The notes under the pieces: generated by a model | Told to the model about the DNA's origin: nothing | Database searches by the model: none | The model's input: only the letters and a program-made list of their open reading frames with translations | Part shown: positions 10,483 to 20,861 of the stretch, one piece after another | Position numbering within the stretch: the first letter of the stretch is position 1 | Layout of the letters: each line of letters starts with the position of its first letter | From: an uncultured Roseibium sp. | GTDB taxonomy: Bacteria; Pseudomonadota; Alphaproteobacteria; Rhizobiales; Stappiaceae | Direction of reading: 5' to 3' | NCBI RefSeq assembly: GCF_947494555.1 | Contig: NZ_CANLVF010000009.1 | Coordinates: 1-64,000 of the forward strand | Length of the DNA: 64,000 nucleotides | Made by a program: the position numbers and the translations under genes

Positions 10483-11097
10483 ATGATCCTGGAAGCCCTT
10501 TTTTTCTATCTGTTTGCCGGCGTAACGCTGGCATCGGGACTGATGGTGATTGCCGCGCGCAATCCGGTGACTTCGGTTCTGTTCCTGATCCTGGCCTTCG
10601 TGAATTCCGCTGGTTTGTTTGTGCTTTTGGGTGCTGAGTATCTGGCGATGCTGCTTGTGGTGGTCTATGTCGGCGCGGTCGCTGTTCTCTTCCTGTTTGT
10701 GGTCATGATGCTGGACGTCGACTTTGTCGAATTGCGGCAAGGTTTCCTCCAATACCTGCCGATAGGCGGCCTGGTCGGCCTCATTTTGATGGTCGAACTG
10801 CTCTTGGGTCTGGGAGCGTGGATCATTGCACCCGAGGCTCTCAAACACGGCGCGGAGCCAACACCGGATCTGGCCGACAAGAGCAATATCGAGGCACTCG
10901 GCTCGGTGCTTTACACGAAATACATCTATTTTTTCCAGGTCGCTGGCCTGGTGCTGCTGGTGGCGATGATCGGAGCGATCGTGCTCACGCTCCGCCACAA
11001 GCCGAACGTCAAACGTCAAAGCATTCCGGATCAGGTCGCGCGCACCCGCGAGACCGCTATCGAGGTCCGCAAGGTGGAGACGGGCAAAGGCATCTGA
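10483..11097 (+). CDS. nuoJ: NADH-quinone oxidoreductase subunit J (complex I)
   Basis: Membrane-arm subunit, 204 aa with five predicted helices. The pi-bulge helix region LLGAEYLAMLLVVVYVGAVAVLFLFVVMM is characteristic. The last ~40 residues are hydrophilic (RHKPNVKRQS onward) and typical of rhizobial NuoJ. It lies 92 bases after nuoI across a hairpin-rich spacer. Confidence 0.95.
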   Translation: MILEALFFYLFAGVTLASGLMVIAARNPVTSVLFLILAFVNSAGLFVLLGAEYLAMLLVVVYVGAVAVLFLFVVMMLDVDFVELRQGFLQYLPIGGLVGLILMVELLLGLGAWIIAPEALKHGAEPTPDLADKSNIEALGSVLYTKYIYFFQVAGLVLLVAMIGAIVLTLRHKPNVKRQSIPDQVARTRETAIEVRKVETGKGI

Positions 11098-11127
11098 CGC
11101 GGCGGGAACGCGTCACTTTAGGAAAGT

Positions 11128-11162
11128 CCGGAATCAAGCACGCTCCTCCGTGCGGCTTCCGG
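11128..11162 (+). other. Nested hairpin in the nuoJ-nuoK gap
   Basis: CCGGAA (11128-11133) pairs with TTCCGG (11157-11162), enclosing GCACG (11138-11142) paired with CGTGC (11149-11153). No poly-T follows. It is the third nuo junction in this operon with strong secondary structure. Confidence 0.55.
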
Positions 11163-11196
11163 TTGGGGTAATTGAGGGGAGCACGGCGAGGCGCCC

Positions 11197-11505
11197 ATGG
11201 AAATCGGTCTGTCACATTATCTGTCGGTCGCGGCGATCCTGTTCACAATCGGGATCTTCGGGATCTTTTTGAACAGGAAGAACGTGATTGTCATCTTGAT
11301 GTCCATCGAGCTGTTGCTGCTATCGGTGAACATCAATTTCGTCGCCTTTTCGTCGTTCCTCGGAGACTTGATGGGACAGATTTTCACGATGCTGGTGCTA
11401 ACCGTGGCTGCCGCTGAAGCGGCGATCGGGCTTGCGATCCTGGTGGTGTTCCACCGGAACCGCGGCTCCATCGCTGTTGAAGACGTCAATGTGATGAAAG
11501 GCTAG
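11197..11505 (+). CDS. nuoK: NADH-quinone oxidoreductase subunit K (complex I)
   Basis: Membrane-arm subunit homologous to MrpC, 102 aa, three helices. The conserved block [23 protein letters not shown] contains the helix-2 glutamate implicated in proton transfer, and a second conserved glutamate lies in [13 protein letters not shown]. Six bases separate it from nuoL. Confidence 0.96.
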   Translation: MEIGLSHYLSVAAILFTIGIFGIFLNRKNVIVILMSIELLLLSVNINFVAFSSFLGDLMGQIFTMLVLTVAAAEAAIGLAILVVFHRNRGSIAVEDVNVMKG

Positions 11506-11511
11506 GAGCTG

Positions 11512-13521
11512 ATGTATTCCGCAATTCTGTTCCTGCCGCTTATCGGCTTCCTGATCGCCGGCCTTTTTGGCCGGACCATCGGGGACAAAGCCTGTGAGTA
11601 TGTCACAAGCGGTCTTGTCATCCTCGCGGCGCTGCTGTCTTGGGTCAGCTTCTTCGGCTATTGGCTCGGCGGCTCCGAACTGCAGATCATCGAGTTGTTC
11701 CGGTGGGTGGATGCGGGCGATCTGAAAGTGTCCTGGTCCATCCGTGTCGACACGTTGACAGCTGTCATGCTGGTGGTGGTGAACACGGTGTCCGCGCTGG
11801 TGCATGTCTATTCAATCGGCTACATGCACCATGATCCGCATCGCCCGCGTTTCTTTGCCTATCTTTCGCTGTTCACCTTTGCGATGCTGTCGCTGGTGAC
11901 GGCCGACAACCTGCTGCAGATGTTCTTCGGCTGGGAAGGCGTTGGCTTGGCGTCCTACCTTCTGATCGGCTTCTGGTACAAGAAACCGTCCGCAAACGCT
12001 GCGGCCATCAAGGCATTTGTCGTCAACCGCATCGGGGACTTCGGGTTCGCGCTCGGGATATTCGGTGTTTTCTATCTCTTCCAGAGCATTGAATTCACCA
12101 CGATCTTCAACGACGCGCCGTCCTTCATAGAGGGCGAAGAGCCGGTTATGTCGTTCCTTGGCTACCAGCTCGACCCGCATGGTGCGATGACCATTGTCTG
12201 CTTGCTGCTTTTCATGGGCGCGATGGGGAAATCCGCGCAGTTCCTGCTCCACACCTGGTTGCCGGACGCGATGGAAGGCCCGACACCGGTGTCGGCTCTC
12301 ATTCACGCTGCAACGATGGTGACTGCAGGTGTCTTCATGGTGGCGCGCCTGTCACCTCTGATGGAGCTTTCGCACACCGCACTTGCCGTCATTGTTTTCT
12401 TTGGTGCAACGACGGCCTTCTTTGCCGCGACAGTCGGTCTTGTCCAGAACGACATCAAGCGCGTGATCGCCTATTCGACCTGTTCGCAGCTCGGATATAT
12501 GTTCGTCGCCCTTGGGGTCGGCGCCTACTCGATCGGTATCTTCCACCTGTTCACGCACGCTTTTTTCAAGGCGCTTCTTTTCCTGTGTGCCGGTTCCGTG
12601 ATCCACGCGGTGTCCGACGAACAGGACATGCGCAAGATGGGCGGGCTTAGGAAACACATTCCGATCACCTACTGGACAATGATGATCGGCACGCTGGCGC
12701 TGACAGGCGTCGGCATTCCGTTCACGCATATCGGCTTTGCCGGGTTTGTTTCGAAAGACGGGATCATCGAGGCCGCCTTTGCGGGTGGCGGCGGTGAGCA
12801 CGCAAATCCGATGGCGCTCTACGGCTTCTGGCTGACCGTGATCGCGGCTGCGCTGACGTCCTTCTATTCCTGGCGTCTGACTTTCATGACCTTCCACGGC
12901 AAGCCGCGCGCACCTGTCGATGTCATGAAACATGTCCATGAGTCACCGCTTGTGATGACCGTGCCTCTGATCCTCCTCTCGATCGGAGCAGTGTTGGCAG
13001 GAATGGTCTTCTACAATTCGTTCTTCTATTCCGAAGAAGCGTACATGGCCTTCTGGGACGGGGCATTGCCCGCCTTTGGCGATCTCCATGTGCTTCATGC
13101 CATGCACGATGTTCCGGCATGGGTCAGGGTATCACCCTTTGTCATGATGGTGGTTGGGTTCCTGGTTGCCTACCAGTTCTACATCCGTTCCCCTGAAATG
13201 CCGAAGAAGCTCGCCGAGCGTCATCAGGGTCTCTACAAGTTCCTCTTGAACAAGTGGTATTTCGACGAGATCTACGACTTCCTTTTTGTCCGCCCGGCGC
13301 TGTGGGTTGGCAGGATGCTCTGGAAGAAGGGGGACGGCGCCGTCATTGACAGGTTTGGCCCCGATGGGATTTCTGCCCGGGTTCAGAACGTGACGTCCTG
13401 GGTCGTCAGGCTCCAGACCGGATATCTTTACCACTACGCATTTGCGATGCTGATCGGTGTAGCTGCGCTGATCACCTGGTCGATGTTCACCGGTGCCGGC
13501 ACCGGCGGGGGTGCACACTAA
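11512..13521 (+). CDS. nuoL: NADH-quinone oxidoreductase subunit L (complex I)
   Basis: Distal proton-pumping antiporter-like subunit, 669 aa. The Q9 block [20 protein letters not shown] and the pump core [20 protein letters not shown] are intact. A long amphipathic lateral helix is expected near the C-terminus ([10 protein letters not shown] region). A TAGGAG site precedes the ATG. Its stop shares one base with the nuoM start (TAATG). Confidence 0.97.
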   Translation: MYSAILFLPLIGFLIAGLFGRTIGDKACEYVTSGLVILAALLSWVSFFGYWLGGSELQIIELFRWVDAGDLKVSWSIRVDTLTAVMLVVVNTVSALVHVYSIGYMHHDPHRPRFFAYLSLFTFAMLSLVTADNLLQMFFGWEGVGLASYLLIGFWYKKPSANAAAIKAFVVNRIGDFGFALGIFGVFYLFQSIEFTTIFNDAPSFIEGEEPVMSFLGYQLDPHGAMTIVCLLLFMGAMGKSAQFLLHTWLPDAMEGPTPVSALIHAATMVTAGVFMVARLSPLMELSHTALAVIVFFGATTAFFAATVGLVQNDIKRVIAYSTCSQLGYMFVALGVGAYSIGIFHLFTHAFFKALLFLCAGSVIHAVSDEQDMRKMGGLRKHIPITYWTMMIGTLALTGVGIPFTHIGFAGFVSKDGIIEAAFAGGGGEHANPMALYGFWLTVIAAALTSFYSWRLTFMTFHGKPRAPVDVMKHVHESPLVMTVPLILLSIGAVLAGMVFYNSFFYSEEAYMAFWDGALPAFGDLHVLHAMHDVPAWVRVSPFVMMVVGFLVAYQFYIRSPEMPKKLAERHQGLYKFLLNKWYFDEIYDFLFVRPALWVGRMLWKKGDGAVIDRFGPDGISARVQNVTSWVVRLQTGYLYHYAFAMLIGVAALITWSMFTGAGTGGGAH

Positions 13522-15047
13522 TGATTGACTGGCCAATTCTGTCACTCACGACATTTCTGCCGTTGCTCGGTGTCCTGTTCATTCTCCTGGTTCCGGGAGA
13601 TGACGACGGCAGCAAGCGCAATATACGGATGGTCGCGCTTGTGACCACCGGGGTGACGTTCCTTCTGTCCTTGTTCATCTGGGGCAATTTCGACTATTCA
13701 AATCCGGGCTTCCAGTTTGTCGAGAGCCGGGACTGGCTCGGTGGCGACATCAGCTACAAGATGGGTGTTGACGGGATTTCAATCCTGTTTGTTATCCTGA
13801 CCACATTCCTGATGCCGTTCTGTATTCTCGCGTCTTGGGAAAGCATTCAGAACCGCGTGAAGGAATACATGATCGCGTTCCTGGTGCTGGAAACGCTTAT
13901 GATCGGCGTGTTCTGCGCGCTCGATCTGTTCGTGTTCTACATCTTCTTCGAAGCCGGACTGATCCCGATGTTCCTGATCATCGGTGTCTGGGGCGGTAAG
14001 CGCCGTGTGTATGCGTCTTACAAGTTCTTCCTCTACACGCTGCTCGGTTCGGTCCTGATGCTGATCGCGATCATGACGATGTACTGGGATGCTGGGACGA
14101 CCGATATCGAGAAGCTGCTGGCGCATTCGTTCCCGTCGGGCATGCAGACCTGGTTATGGCTGGCGTTCTTTGCATCGTTCGCAGTGAAAATGCCGATGTG
14201 GCCGGTGCATACCTGGCTGCCGGATGCGCACGTGGAAGCGCCGACGGCGGGTTCCGTGATCCTGGCAGGTATTCTCCTGAAGCTCGGTGGCTACGGCTTC
14301 CTGCGTTTCTCCCTGCCCATGTTCCCGATTGCGTCGGACATGTTCGCGCCGTTCATCTTCACGCTTTCGGTTGTTGCGATCATCTACACCTCGCTGGTGG
14401 CGCTCGCCCAGGAGGATATCAAGAAGCTGATCGCCTATTCGTCGGTTGCCCATATGGGCTACGTGACGATGGGTATCTTCACGATGACCGAACAGGGTGT
14501 TCAGGGCGGCATCTTCCAGATGCTGTCGCACGGTATCGTGTCGGGGGCGCTCTTCCTGTGTGTCGGCGTCATCTATGACAGGATGCACACGCGCGAGATA
14601 TCTGCCTATGGCGGGCTTGTCAGCAGAATGCCGAAATACGCGGTTGCCTTCCTGATCTTCACAATGGCCAATGTCGGCCTACCGGGAACGTCTGGTTTCG
14701 TTGGCGAAATCCTGACGCTCATGGGAGCGTTTCAGGTCAACACCTGGGTCGCGTTCTTTGCCACCTCTGGCGTAATCCTGTCGGCAGCCTATGCGCTTTA
14801 TCTTTACCGCCGTGTCGTGTTTGGCGCCTTGGAAAAGGAAAGCCTGAAATCGATGCTGGATCTCAATCTTCGGGAAAAAGTCATATTGTTCCCCATGATC
14901 GTCCTGACGATCTTCTTCGGATTCTATCCGATGGCGATCCTGGACGTGACCCAGGGGTCGGTGGACAATCTCATCAATCAATACACTGCAGCGCTTGAGG
15001 CCGCCGGGGTAACCCAGCATGCGGCAGCAGCTGCAGCGTCGCACTAA
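13521..15047 (+). CDS. nuoM: NADH-quinone oxidoreductase subunit M (complex I)
   Basis: Antiporter-like proton-pumping subunit, 508 aa. Landmarks are [18 protein letters not shown] (key glutamate), [20 protein letters not shown] (key lysine helix break) and [13 protein letters not shown]. The start overlaps the nuoL stop by one base, so translation is probably coupled. Confidence 0.97.
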   Translation: MIDWPILSLTTFLPLLGVLFILLVPGDDDGSKRNIRMVALVTTGVTFLLSLFIWGNFDYSNPGFQFVESRDWLGGDISYKMGVDGISILFVILTTFLMPFCILASWESIQNRVKEYMIAFLVLETLMIGVFCALDLFVFYIFFEAGLIPMFLIIGVWGGKRRVYASYKFFLYTLLGSVLMLIAIMTMYWDAGTTDIEKLLAHSFPSGMQTWLWLAFFASFAVKMPMWPVHTWLPDAHVEAPTAGSVILAGILLKLGGYGFLRFSLPMFPIASDMFAPFIFTLSVVAIIYTSLVALAQEDIKKLIAYSSVAHMGYVTMGIFTMTEQGVQGGIFQMLSHGIVSGALFLCVGVIYDRMHTREISAYGGLVSRMPKYAVAFLIFTMANVGLPGTSGFVGEILTLMGAFQVNTWVAFFATSGVILSAAYALYLYRRVVFGALEKESLKSMLDLNLREKVILFPMIVLTIFFGFYPMAILDVTQGSVDNLINQYTAALEAAGVTQHAAAAAASH

Positions 15048-15070
15048 GGGTTCGGGGGCGAGACAGAGTT

Positions 15071-16510
15071 ATGTCAGATGTGACCCAATTGCCAGATCTC
15101 ATGCCGGTACTGCCGGAGATCATACTGGCTGTCGGAGCCATGGTGCTGTTGATGATCGGCGCGTTCGGCGGCAAGGGCGTGAGCTACGCGGTCTTTGGTT
15201 TTGCTATGGGATTGCTTGGTGCCGCCTTCCTCGTGCTCATGCTTGTTCCGAGTTTCGGCGAAACTTTTGGCGGGTCGTTCGTTCTGGATGAATTCGCATA
15301 TCTGCTCAAGCTGCTGGTGCTGGCCGGGTCGTTTTTTGCCATCGCAATGTCCTGGGCCTATGCAAAGAGCCAGTCGTTCGACCATTTCGAATACCCGATC
15401 CTAATAGTTCTTGCGACGCTCGGCATGATGCTGATGCTGTCGGCAAACGACATGATCGCGCTCTATATGGGACTGGAGCTGCAAAGCCTGTCGCTCTATG
15501 TGGTCGCGGCGATCAACAGGGATAGTGTCCGCTCGACAGAAGCCGGGCTTAAATATTTCGTTCTCGGCGCACTCTCGTCCGGCATGCTGCTCTACGGGAT
15601 GTCGCTCGTCTATGGCTTCACGGGCCAGGTCTCTTTCGAGGGTATTGCAAGTGTCCTGTCACACGATGGCGGCAATATCGGTCTTGTGATCGGCCTGACC
15701 TTCATTCTGGCCGGACTTGCCTTCAAGATTTCTGCAGTCCCGTTCCACATGTGGACACCTGACGTCTATGAAGGCGCCCCGACACCGGTCACGGCGTTTC
15801 TTGCAGCTGCACCGAAGGTCGCTGCCATGGGGATGCTGGTCAGGATCGTTATCGAAGCGTTCCAGCCTGTGACCAGCGACTGGCAGCAGATCGTGGTGTT
15901 TATCTCTATCGCATCCATGGCGCTCGGCGCATTCGCCGCAATCGGTCAGCGGAACCTGAAACGGCTGATGGCCTACTCATCGATCGGTCATATGGGATAC
16001 GCGTTGGTCGGGCTCGCTGCCGGGACACAAACGGGTGTCGAGGGGGTCATCTTCTACATGATCGCCTATCTCGGCATGACGCTTGGTGTCTTTGCCTGCA
16101 TCTTGTCGATGCGCCGCAAAGACGGGATGGTCGAGGAAATAGACGACCTGTCGGGACTGTCACAGACCAACCTGCCAATGGCTATTCTGCTTGGATTGCT
16201 GATGTTCTCCCTTGCCGGAATTCCGCCGCTCGTCGGGTTTTTCGGCAAGTGGTATGTTTTTGTGGCAGCTGTGGAGGCGGGTCTTTACCCGCTTGCGATC
16301 ATTGGCGTTCTGATGTCGGTCGTCGGTGCTTATTATTACCTTCGGATCGTCAAGGTCATGTTCTTTGACGAACCGGTTGAAGGTTTTGAGGCCATGCCGA
16401 TGGAATTGAAGGTGGTGCTCGGCCTCTCAAGCATCTTCGTGGTTCTGTTCTGGCTGGCGCCTGGACAGGTTGTGAATGCAGCCAGCGCTGCAGCGCAATC
16501 GCTGTTCTGA
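15071..16510 (+). CDS. nuoN: NADH-quinone oxidoreductase subunit N (complex I)
   Basis: Third antiporter-like pump subunit, 479 aa. The block [18 protein letters not shown], the lysine-containing [24 protein letters not shown] and the [12 protein letters not shown] block are all present. Last of the 14 structural genes; birA starts 9 bases later. Confidence 0.97.
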   Translation: MSDVTQLPDLMPVLPEIILAVGAMVLLMIGAFGGKGVSYAVFGFAMGLLGAAFLVLMLVPSFGETFGGSFVLDEFAYLLKLLVLAGSFFAIAMSWAYAKSQSFDHFEYPILIVLATLGMMLMLSANDMIALYMGLELQSLSLYVVAAINRDSVRSTEAGLKYFVLGALSSGMLLYGMSLVYGFTGQVSFEGIASVLSHDGGNIGLVIGLTFILAGLAFKISAVPFHMWTPDVYEGAPTPVTAFLAAAPKVAAMGMLVRIVIEAFQPVTSDWQQIVVFISIASMALGAFAAIGQRNLKRLMAYSSIGHMGYALVGLAAGTQTGVEGVIFYMIAYLGMTLGVFACILSMRRKDGMVEEIDDLSGLSQTNLPMAILLGLLMFSLAGIPPLVGFFGKWYVFVAAVEAGLYPLAIIGVLMSVVGAYYYLRIVKVMFFDEPVEGFEAMPMELKVVLGLSSIFVVLFWLAPGQVVNAASAAAQSLF

Positions 16511-16518
16511 CAGCAGCC

Positions 16519-17292
16519 ATGACAGGTCACGCAATTGAACGTCCGGCGCCTGGTGCGCCGGATTTTCTCTATGAAGAGCTTGAAAGCGTCGGTTCGACCA
16601 ACGCAGTGTGTTTCGACAGAGCGCGTCAGGGTCATGAGGGGCCGCTTTGGCTGCGCGCGGGCGAACAGACGGAGGGCAGGGGCCGCCGGGGCCGGGAATG
16701 GTCATCACCGGCTGGAAACCTCTTCACCAGTCTGCTGCTGATCGATCCAGAACCTGCGAACCGGATTGGCGAACTCCCGCTTGTTGCGGCGGTCGCGCTT
16801 GCGGACGCTGTTGACAAAGCGGCGGGAACACTCCATCTGGTGGAACTGAAATGGCCCAACGATCTTTTGGTGAACGGGGCAAAGCTCTCAGGCATTCTGC
16901 TTGAGGCGGAAGTTCTTTCCGATGACAGGCAGGCTGTTGTCATCGGCTTCGGGGTCAATTGTATCTCTCACCCGCCGCTTTCGCTGTACAAGGCGACCGA
17001 TCTCAGGAGCCTGGGCTTCCAGGTCCCGGTCGAAGCTTTGTTTGAAGCGCTGGCTTCTGCTTTTTCGGTTCACTTCCGAAACTGGCAAAAACCCGGTGGG
17101 TTTGAAAACATTCGAAAGCACTGGCTCAAACGGGCGACGCATCTGGGCAAGCAGATATCCGTCAAGACGGCCAGAGAAGACATTACCGGCATTTTTGCCG
17201 ACCTGGATGCGCACGGTCATCTCGTCCTGAAACAGGACGATGGTCAGTTGCGCACCATCTACGCAGGCGATGTGTTTTTATCCGGCGAATAA
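16519..17292 (+). CDS. birA: Biotin--[acetyl-CoA-carboxylase] ligase
   Basis: Attaches biotin to carboxyl carrier proteins via biotinyl-AMP. 257 aa, the short catalytic form without the N-terminal DNA-binding domain of E. coli BirA, so no repressor role is expected. Motifs are ESVGSTNAV near residue 22, the nucleotide loop GRGRRGREW near residue 53, and the KWPNDLLVNGAKLSGIL block near residue 113. Placement directly after nuoN is the usual alphaproteobacterial order. Confidence 0.93.
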   Translation: MTGHAIERPAPGAPDFLYEELESVGSTNAVCFDRARQGHEGPLWLRAGEQTEGRGRRGREWSSPAGNLFTSLLLIDPEPANRIGELPLVAAVALADAVDKAAGTLHLVELKWPNDLLVNGAKLSGILLEAEVLSDDRQAVVIGFGVNCISHPPLSLYKATDLRSLGFQVPVEALFEALASAFSVHFRNWQKPGGFENIRKHWLKRATHLGKQISVKTAREDITGIFADLDAHGHLVLKQDDGQLRTIYAGDVFLSGE

Positions 17293-17333
17293 GCGCCAGA
17301 ACCCGTCTGCTAAAAGGTTTGAAGGAGCAATCC

Positions 17334-19013
17334 ATGGCTTCGGCCAAAAAGAACAAGAACGAAATCGTTTTTCTGCCACTGGGTGGCGTTGGGGAAATCG
17401 GGATGAATCTCGGACTCTACGGCTTTGGTCCGGAGAAGGAGAGAACGTGGTTGATCGTCGATTGCGGGGTGAGTTTTGCCGGACCCGATTTGCCAGGCAT
17501 TGATGTAATCGTCCCGGATATCAAATTCCTCGAAGACGAGGTCAAAAATATCGCCGGCATGGTCATCACCCATGCGCATGAGGATCACTATGGCGGGATC
17601 CTGCATCTTTGGCCGTATCTGAAGGTGCCCGTTTTTGCGACGGCATTTACTGCAGGTCTGCTGGCCGCGAAAACCGAAAGCGAACCGGATGCAGAAGAAG
17701 TGCCCGTGACGGTGGCAAAGCAGGGCGAACGGCACACCATCGGTCCGTTCGAAGTTGAATTCATTGCAATGGCGCATTCCATTCCCGAACCATGCGCGCT
17801 TGCAATCCGCACAGCGGCCGGTCTCGTGCTTCACACGGGGGACTGGAAAATCGATCCAACGCCAGGCGTTGGCCTTCCAATAGACATGAAACGGCTTGCC
17901 GAGCTTGGTCAGGAAGGCGTGATGGCACTCGTGTGCGACAGCACAAACGCTGTCCGCGATGGTGTCAGCCCCAGTGAAGCGGACGTGGCAGAAGAACTCA
18001 AGAACGTGATCGCCAAAGCCAAACACAGGATAGCGGTGACAACCTTTGCATCCAACGTCGCTAGGTTGAAGGCGATTGCGTCGGCGGCCGCCGCCAATGA
18101 ACGCGATGTCGTGGTTGTCGGGCGCTCCATGCACCGCGTCATCGAGGTTGCGAGCGAACTTGGCTACATGGACGGGCTGCCCCGGTTTCATGATGAGGAT
18201 GCGTTCGGGTATTTGCCGCGTGAGAAAACCGTTCTGCTTTGTACCGGCTCGCAAGGGGAAAGCCGGGCCGCGCTGGCGCGTATTGCGGCGGGTGACCACC
18301 GGAATGTTGCCCTGTCCAGAGGTGACATGGTGATCTTTTCCTCCCGCACGATTCCGGGCAACGAAAAGGCGGTCGGTGACGTCCTCAATAACCTGGCGGA
18401 TCAGGACATTGAGATTGTGACCGACAAGGATGCGCTCGTGCATGTATCCGGGCATCCGCGTCGCGGCGAACTGGAACAACTATACGCGCTGGTTAAGCCA
18501 AACGTCGTACTTCCCGTTCATGGCGAACCGATGCATCTTGCAGCCCATGCAGCGTTCGCAAAGGAACAGGGTGTTCCTGAGGTCGTGCGCGGCAAGAATG
18601 GAGACATCATCTGCCTGAACGCCGGGAGAGCCGCCGTCATAGATGAAGCGCCGTCGGGGATCCTCGTTAAGGACGGTGACATTCTCGACGATCCGGAGGT
18701 CACTGGCGTGAAGGAGCGGCGCAAGTTGTCCTTTGCAGGAGCCGCGGTGGTTACCCTTGTCATAAACCGGGCAGGGGAACTGCTGACCGATCCTGACGTT
18801 GCTTTGCTTGGTCTGCCCGATACGGACGACGACGGTGAGCCGATGGAGGCTCTCGTGATCAAAGCGGTGACCGGAGCGGTTCGAAGCATTCCGAAGTCAC
18901 GGCGCAAGGACAAGGATCTGGTTGCTGAAGCGGCGCGCCGAGCCGCTCGTTCCGAGATTCTGGACGTATGGGGCAAAAAGACGCTCTGCAAGGTGATGGT
19001 GACGCAACTATAG
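17334..19013 (+). CDS. rnj: Ribonuclease J
   Basis: Metallo-beta-lactamase/beta-CASP ribonuclease with endo- and 5' exonuclease activity in RNA processing. 559 aa. The zinc-ligand motif is THAHEDHYGG near residue 77. Later blocks include HTGDWKIDP and the beta-CASP histidine regions HVSGHPRRGEL and LPVHGEPMHL. The ATG at 17334 follows GAAGGAGC; the in-frame codon at 17319 would overlap that site and is rejected. Confidence 0.94.
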   Translation: MASAKKNKNEIVFLPLGGVGEIGMNLGLYGFGPEKERTWLIVDCGVSFAGPDLPGIDVIVPDIKFLEDEVKNIAGMVITHAHEDHYGGILHLWPYLKVPVFATAFTAGLLAAKTESEPDAEEVPVTVAKQGERHTIGPFEVEFIAMAHSIPEPCALAIRTAAGLVLHTGDWKIDPTPGVGLPIDMKRLAELGQEGVMALVCDSTNAVRDGVSPSEADVAEELKNVIAKAKHRIAVTTFASNVARLKAIASAAAANERDVVVVGRSMHRVIEVASELGYMDGLPRFHDEDAFGYLPREKTVLLCTGSQGESRAALARIAAGDHRNVALSRGDMVIFSSRTIPGNEKAVGDVLNNLADQDIEIVTDKDALVHVSGHPRRGELEQLYALVKPNVVLPVHGEPMHLAAHAAFAKEQGVPEVVRGKNGDIICLNAGRAAVIDEAPSGILVKDGDILDDPEVTGVKERRKLSFAGAAVVTLVINRAGELLTDPDVALLGLPDTDDDGEPMEALVIKAVTGAVRSIPKSRRKDKDLVAEAARRAARSEILDVWGKKTLCKVMVTQL

Positions 19014-19056
19014 TTCATCGGGCGGCCCGCAAGGCCAGCCATGTGGAGGTATTGGA

Positions 19057-19461
19057 ATGATTGGACGGTTGAACCACGTTGCCATTGCGGTTTCAGATAT
19101 CGCGGCTGCTACAGCGGTCTACAGAGACACGCTCGGTGCCGAAGTTTCGGCAAAGGAAGAGCAGCCTGATCATGGCGTAAGCACGGTTTTCATCAATCTT
19201 CCGAACACAAAGATCGAACTGCTTGAACCGCTCGGTGACGATTCGCCGATTGCAAAGTTCCTTGAAAAGAATCCGTCCGGTGGGATTCATCACCTTTGCT
19301 ACGAGGTCGACGACATTATCGCCGCACGCGACAAGCTCGTTGCCGAGGGGGCGAGGGTGTTGGGGAACGGGGAGCCGAAGATCGGTGCACACGGCAAGCC
19401 GGTCCTGTTTCTCCACCCGAAGGATTTCCTCGGTACGCTCACGGAACTTGAAGAGGCCTGA
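19057..19461 (+). CDS. mce: Methylmalonyl-CoA epimerase
   Basis: VOC-fold metalloenzyme, 134 aa, interconverting (R)- and (S)-methylmalonyl-CoA in propionate and branched-chain catabolism. The paired beta-alpha-beta-beta-beta modules are visible. Metal ligands fit His7 (LNHVAIAV), the His pair in GGIHHLCYEV and the C-terminal Glu in GTLTELEE. A GGAGG site precedes the ATG. It sits between rnj and a DUF1467 gene. Confidence 0.92.
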   Translation: MIGRLNHVAIAVSDIAAATAVYRDTLGAEVSAKEEQPDHGVSTVFINLPNTKIELLEPLGDDSPIAKFLEKNPSGGIHHLCYEVDDIIAARDKLVAEGARVLGNGEPKIGAHGKPVLFLHPKDFLGTLTELEEA

Positions 19462-19464
19462 TCG

Positions 19465-19746
19465 ATGTCCGTGGCGTTTAGCATTGCCATTTTCTTCATG
19501 CTTTGGTGGATCATTCTGTTCGCGATGCTTCCTTTCGGACTGCACAGAACACAGGAAGAGGCGGGAGACATTGTCCCCGGGACAGAGCCAAGCGCGCCAA
19601 GCAAGCCGAAATTTCTGAAAGTCATCCTTTTGACGACGGTTGTCACGACTGTCGTGTTTTCCGCTTACCTTACTTTGAGGCAGTCCGGATTCGGGCTCGA
19701 TGATATCCCGTTTTTCCAGCCACCAAGCAGCAGTTCCAACCAGTAA
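19465..19746 (+). CDS. DUF1467 family small membrane protein
   Basis: 93 aa with two hydrophobic helices (about residues 5-24 and 52-70) joined by a hydrophilic loop. The helix-end motif LPFGLHRTQEE, with WWI in helix 1, is characteristic of the DUF1467 family of alphaproteobacteria. Function unknown. It is three bases downstream of mce and the last gene of the nuo-birA-rnj run. Confidence 0.85.
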   Translation: MSVAFSIAIFFMLWWIILFAMLPFGLHRTQEEAGDIVPGTEPSAPSKPKFLKVILLTTVVTTVVFSAYLTLRQSGFGLDDIPFFQPPSSSSNQ

Positions 19747-19793
19747 TACCTGGTCGAACTGTTTCAGGAATTCAGGGCGCCTACTCAATTCAA

Positions 19794-19818
19794 CAAAAAA
19801 CGGCTCCGAAGGGAGCCG
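19794..19818 (-). terminator. Rho-independent terminator, mainly for the minus-strand CTERM gene
   Basis: CGGCTCC (19801-19807) pairs with GGAGCCG (19812-19818) around a GAAG loop. The six A residues at 19795-19800 become a T-run on the minus strand, so termination is best for the gene at 19850-20626. The plus-strand side (TTGTTCGTTT) is weaker and could also end the DUF1467 transcript. Confidence 0.75.
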
Positions 19819-19849
19819 TTGTTCGTTTCGAGCGTGTTCGCCTGGAACG

Positions 19850-20626
19850 CTAAGCCTGGGTTTTCCTGCGGCGCCAGCCGACAAATCCAAAAGCTGCGAT
19901 CCCGCCGGCGAGAAGCGGCAGCGCTGCGGGCACCGGTACGGGTGTAATTCCGTACTGGATATCGATCGACGTCGATGCGATGACGTTGCCGTTCAACGCG
20001 GCCGACAGGTTGATTGTGTAAAGGCCCTCGGCCTGAGGATCGACCCAGCCGGGTGTGAAGAAGCCAAGGTTCCAGGAATTTTGAGCAACGTTTTGAGTTG
20101 CAATTCCAAGAGCATAGGCAACTGCACCCGGAGCGACTGTGCCACCGCCATTGCCGGTGGAGTTGTCGCCAAGAGCGTTGTCGACATAAAGCTGATTAAC
20201 CGGGTCAAATGACACGAAGCTCGTTCCCGACGTCGGATTGAGGTCGATTTCCAGGAGATAGGTCAGGTCATCAAGGAAATACGAGCTGGCGCCGGATGTG
20301 TTTGTGTTGATGGACCATTCGAAATTGAATGCAGAGCGATTCGATGGTGCGTTGCTTGACGCCGGCGAAAATGTGTAAGTCCGGTCACCGTCGTAGTTGA
20401 ACGTGTGTTCCGGCAGGCCGCCGCTGTTATAGCGAACCTTCCCGCGCAAACCCAATTCGACATCGCCTGTGTTCACGCCGGTGAACGATCCGTTTGCGTT
20501 GCCGGATCCGAAGATAACTTCCGGTGTTACCAATCCGGTTCCGTTGACCGGTGTGGCCTGCACGGATCCGGAGAACAAAATGCCGGCTGCCACGAAAGCC
20601 GCAGATTTCAAAAACCGATGTAGCAT
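19850..20626 (-). CDS. Secreted protein with VPxPA-CTERM-like exosortase sorting signal
   Basis: 258 aa from the ATG at 20624-20626 (AGGGAG about 11 bases upstream); an in-frame TTG at 20669-20671 would give 273 aa. A signal peptide (FLKSAAFVAAGILFSG, cleavage near VQA) is followed by a Gly/Asn/Ser/Thr-rich beta-type body without cysteine. The C-terminus has the tripartite sorting architecture: a VPVPAALPLLAGG motif, one hydrophobic helix, and basic RRRK. This is the VPLPA-CTERM type of the PEP-CTERM/exosortase system. No exosortase is visible in this window. The body is not recognised; an extracellular or matrix role is inferred. Confidence 0.85.
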   Translation of the reverse strand: MLHRFLKSAAFVAAGILFSGSVQATPVNGTGLVTPEVIFGSGNANGSFTGVNTGDVELGLRGKVRYNSGGLPEHTFNYDGDRTYTFSPASSNAPSNRSAFNFEWSINTNTSGASSYFLDDLTYLLEIDLNPTSGTSFVSFDPVNQLYVDNALGDNSTGNGGGTVAPGAVAYALGIATQNVAQNSWNLGFFTPGWVDPQAEGLYTINLSAALNGNVIASTSIDIQYGITPVPVPAALPLLAGGIAAFGFVGWRRRKTQA

Positions 20627-20832
20627 GGGTTGAGGAACTCCCTGAAGAACAAGACTTTGTATTAATTTCAATGCAATTTATATCTAATTCACAGCTGGGG
20701 TCAACTTTGAGTTAACCATGTTTTTCTTAGCCCGCAAACATTGCAAAAACCGTTTTTATCTGATGCGTTATTTCACTGAACTGCGAAACAATTGACGAAG
20801 CGACTTACAAGTTGCACTAAAACTTAACTGCC

Positions 20833-20861
20833 AAAGAAAAAAGGCAGAGCGTGGCTCTGCC
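20833..20861 (-). terminator. Strong Rho-independent terminator of a minus-strand RNA
   Basis: GGCAGAGC (20843-20850) pairs with GCTCTGCC (20854-20861) around a GTG/CAC loop. On the minus strand the stem is followed by TTTTTTCTTT (plus 20833-20842). The upstream sequence on that strand (20862-21060) lacks a convincing protein gene. Confidence 0.8.
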
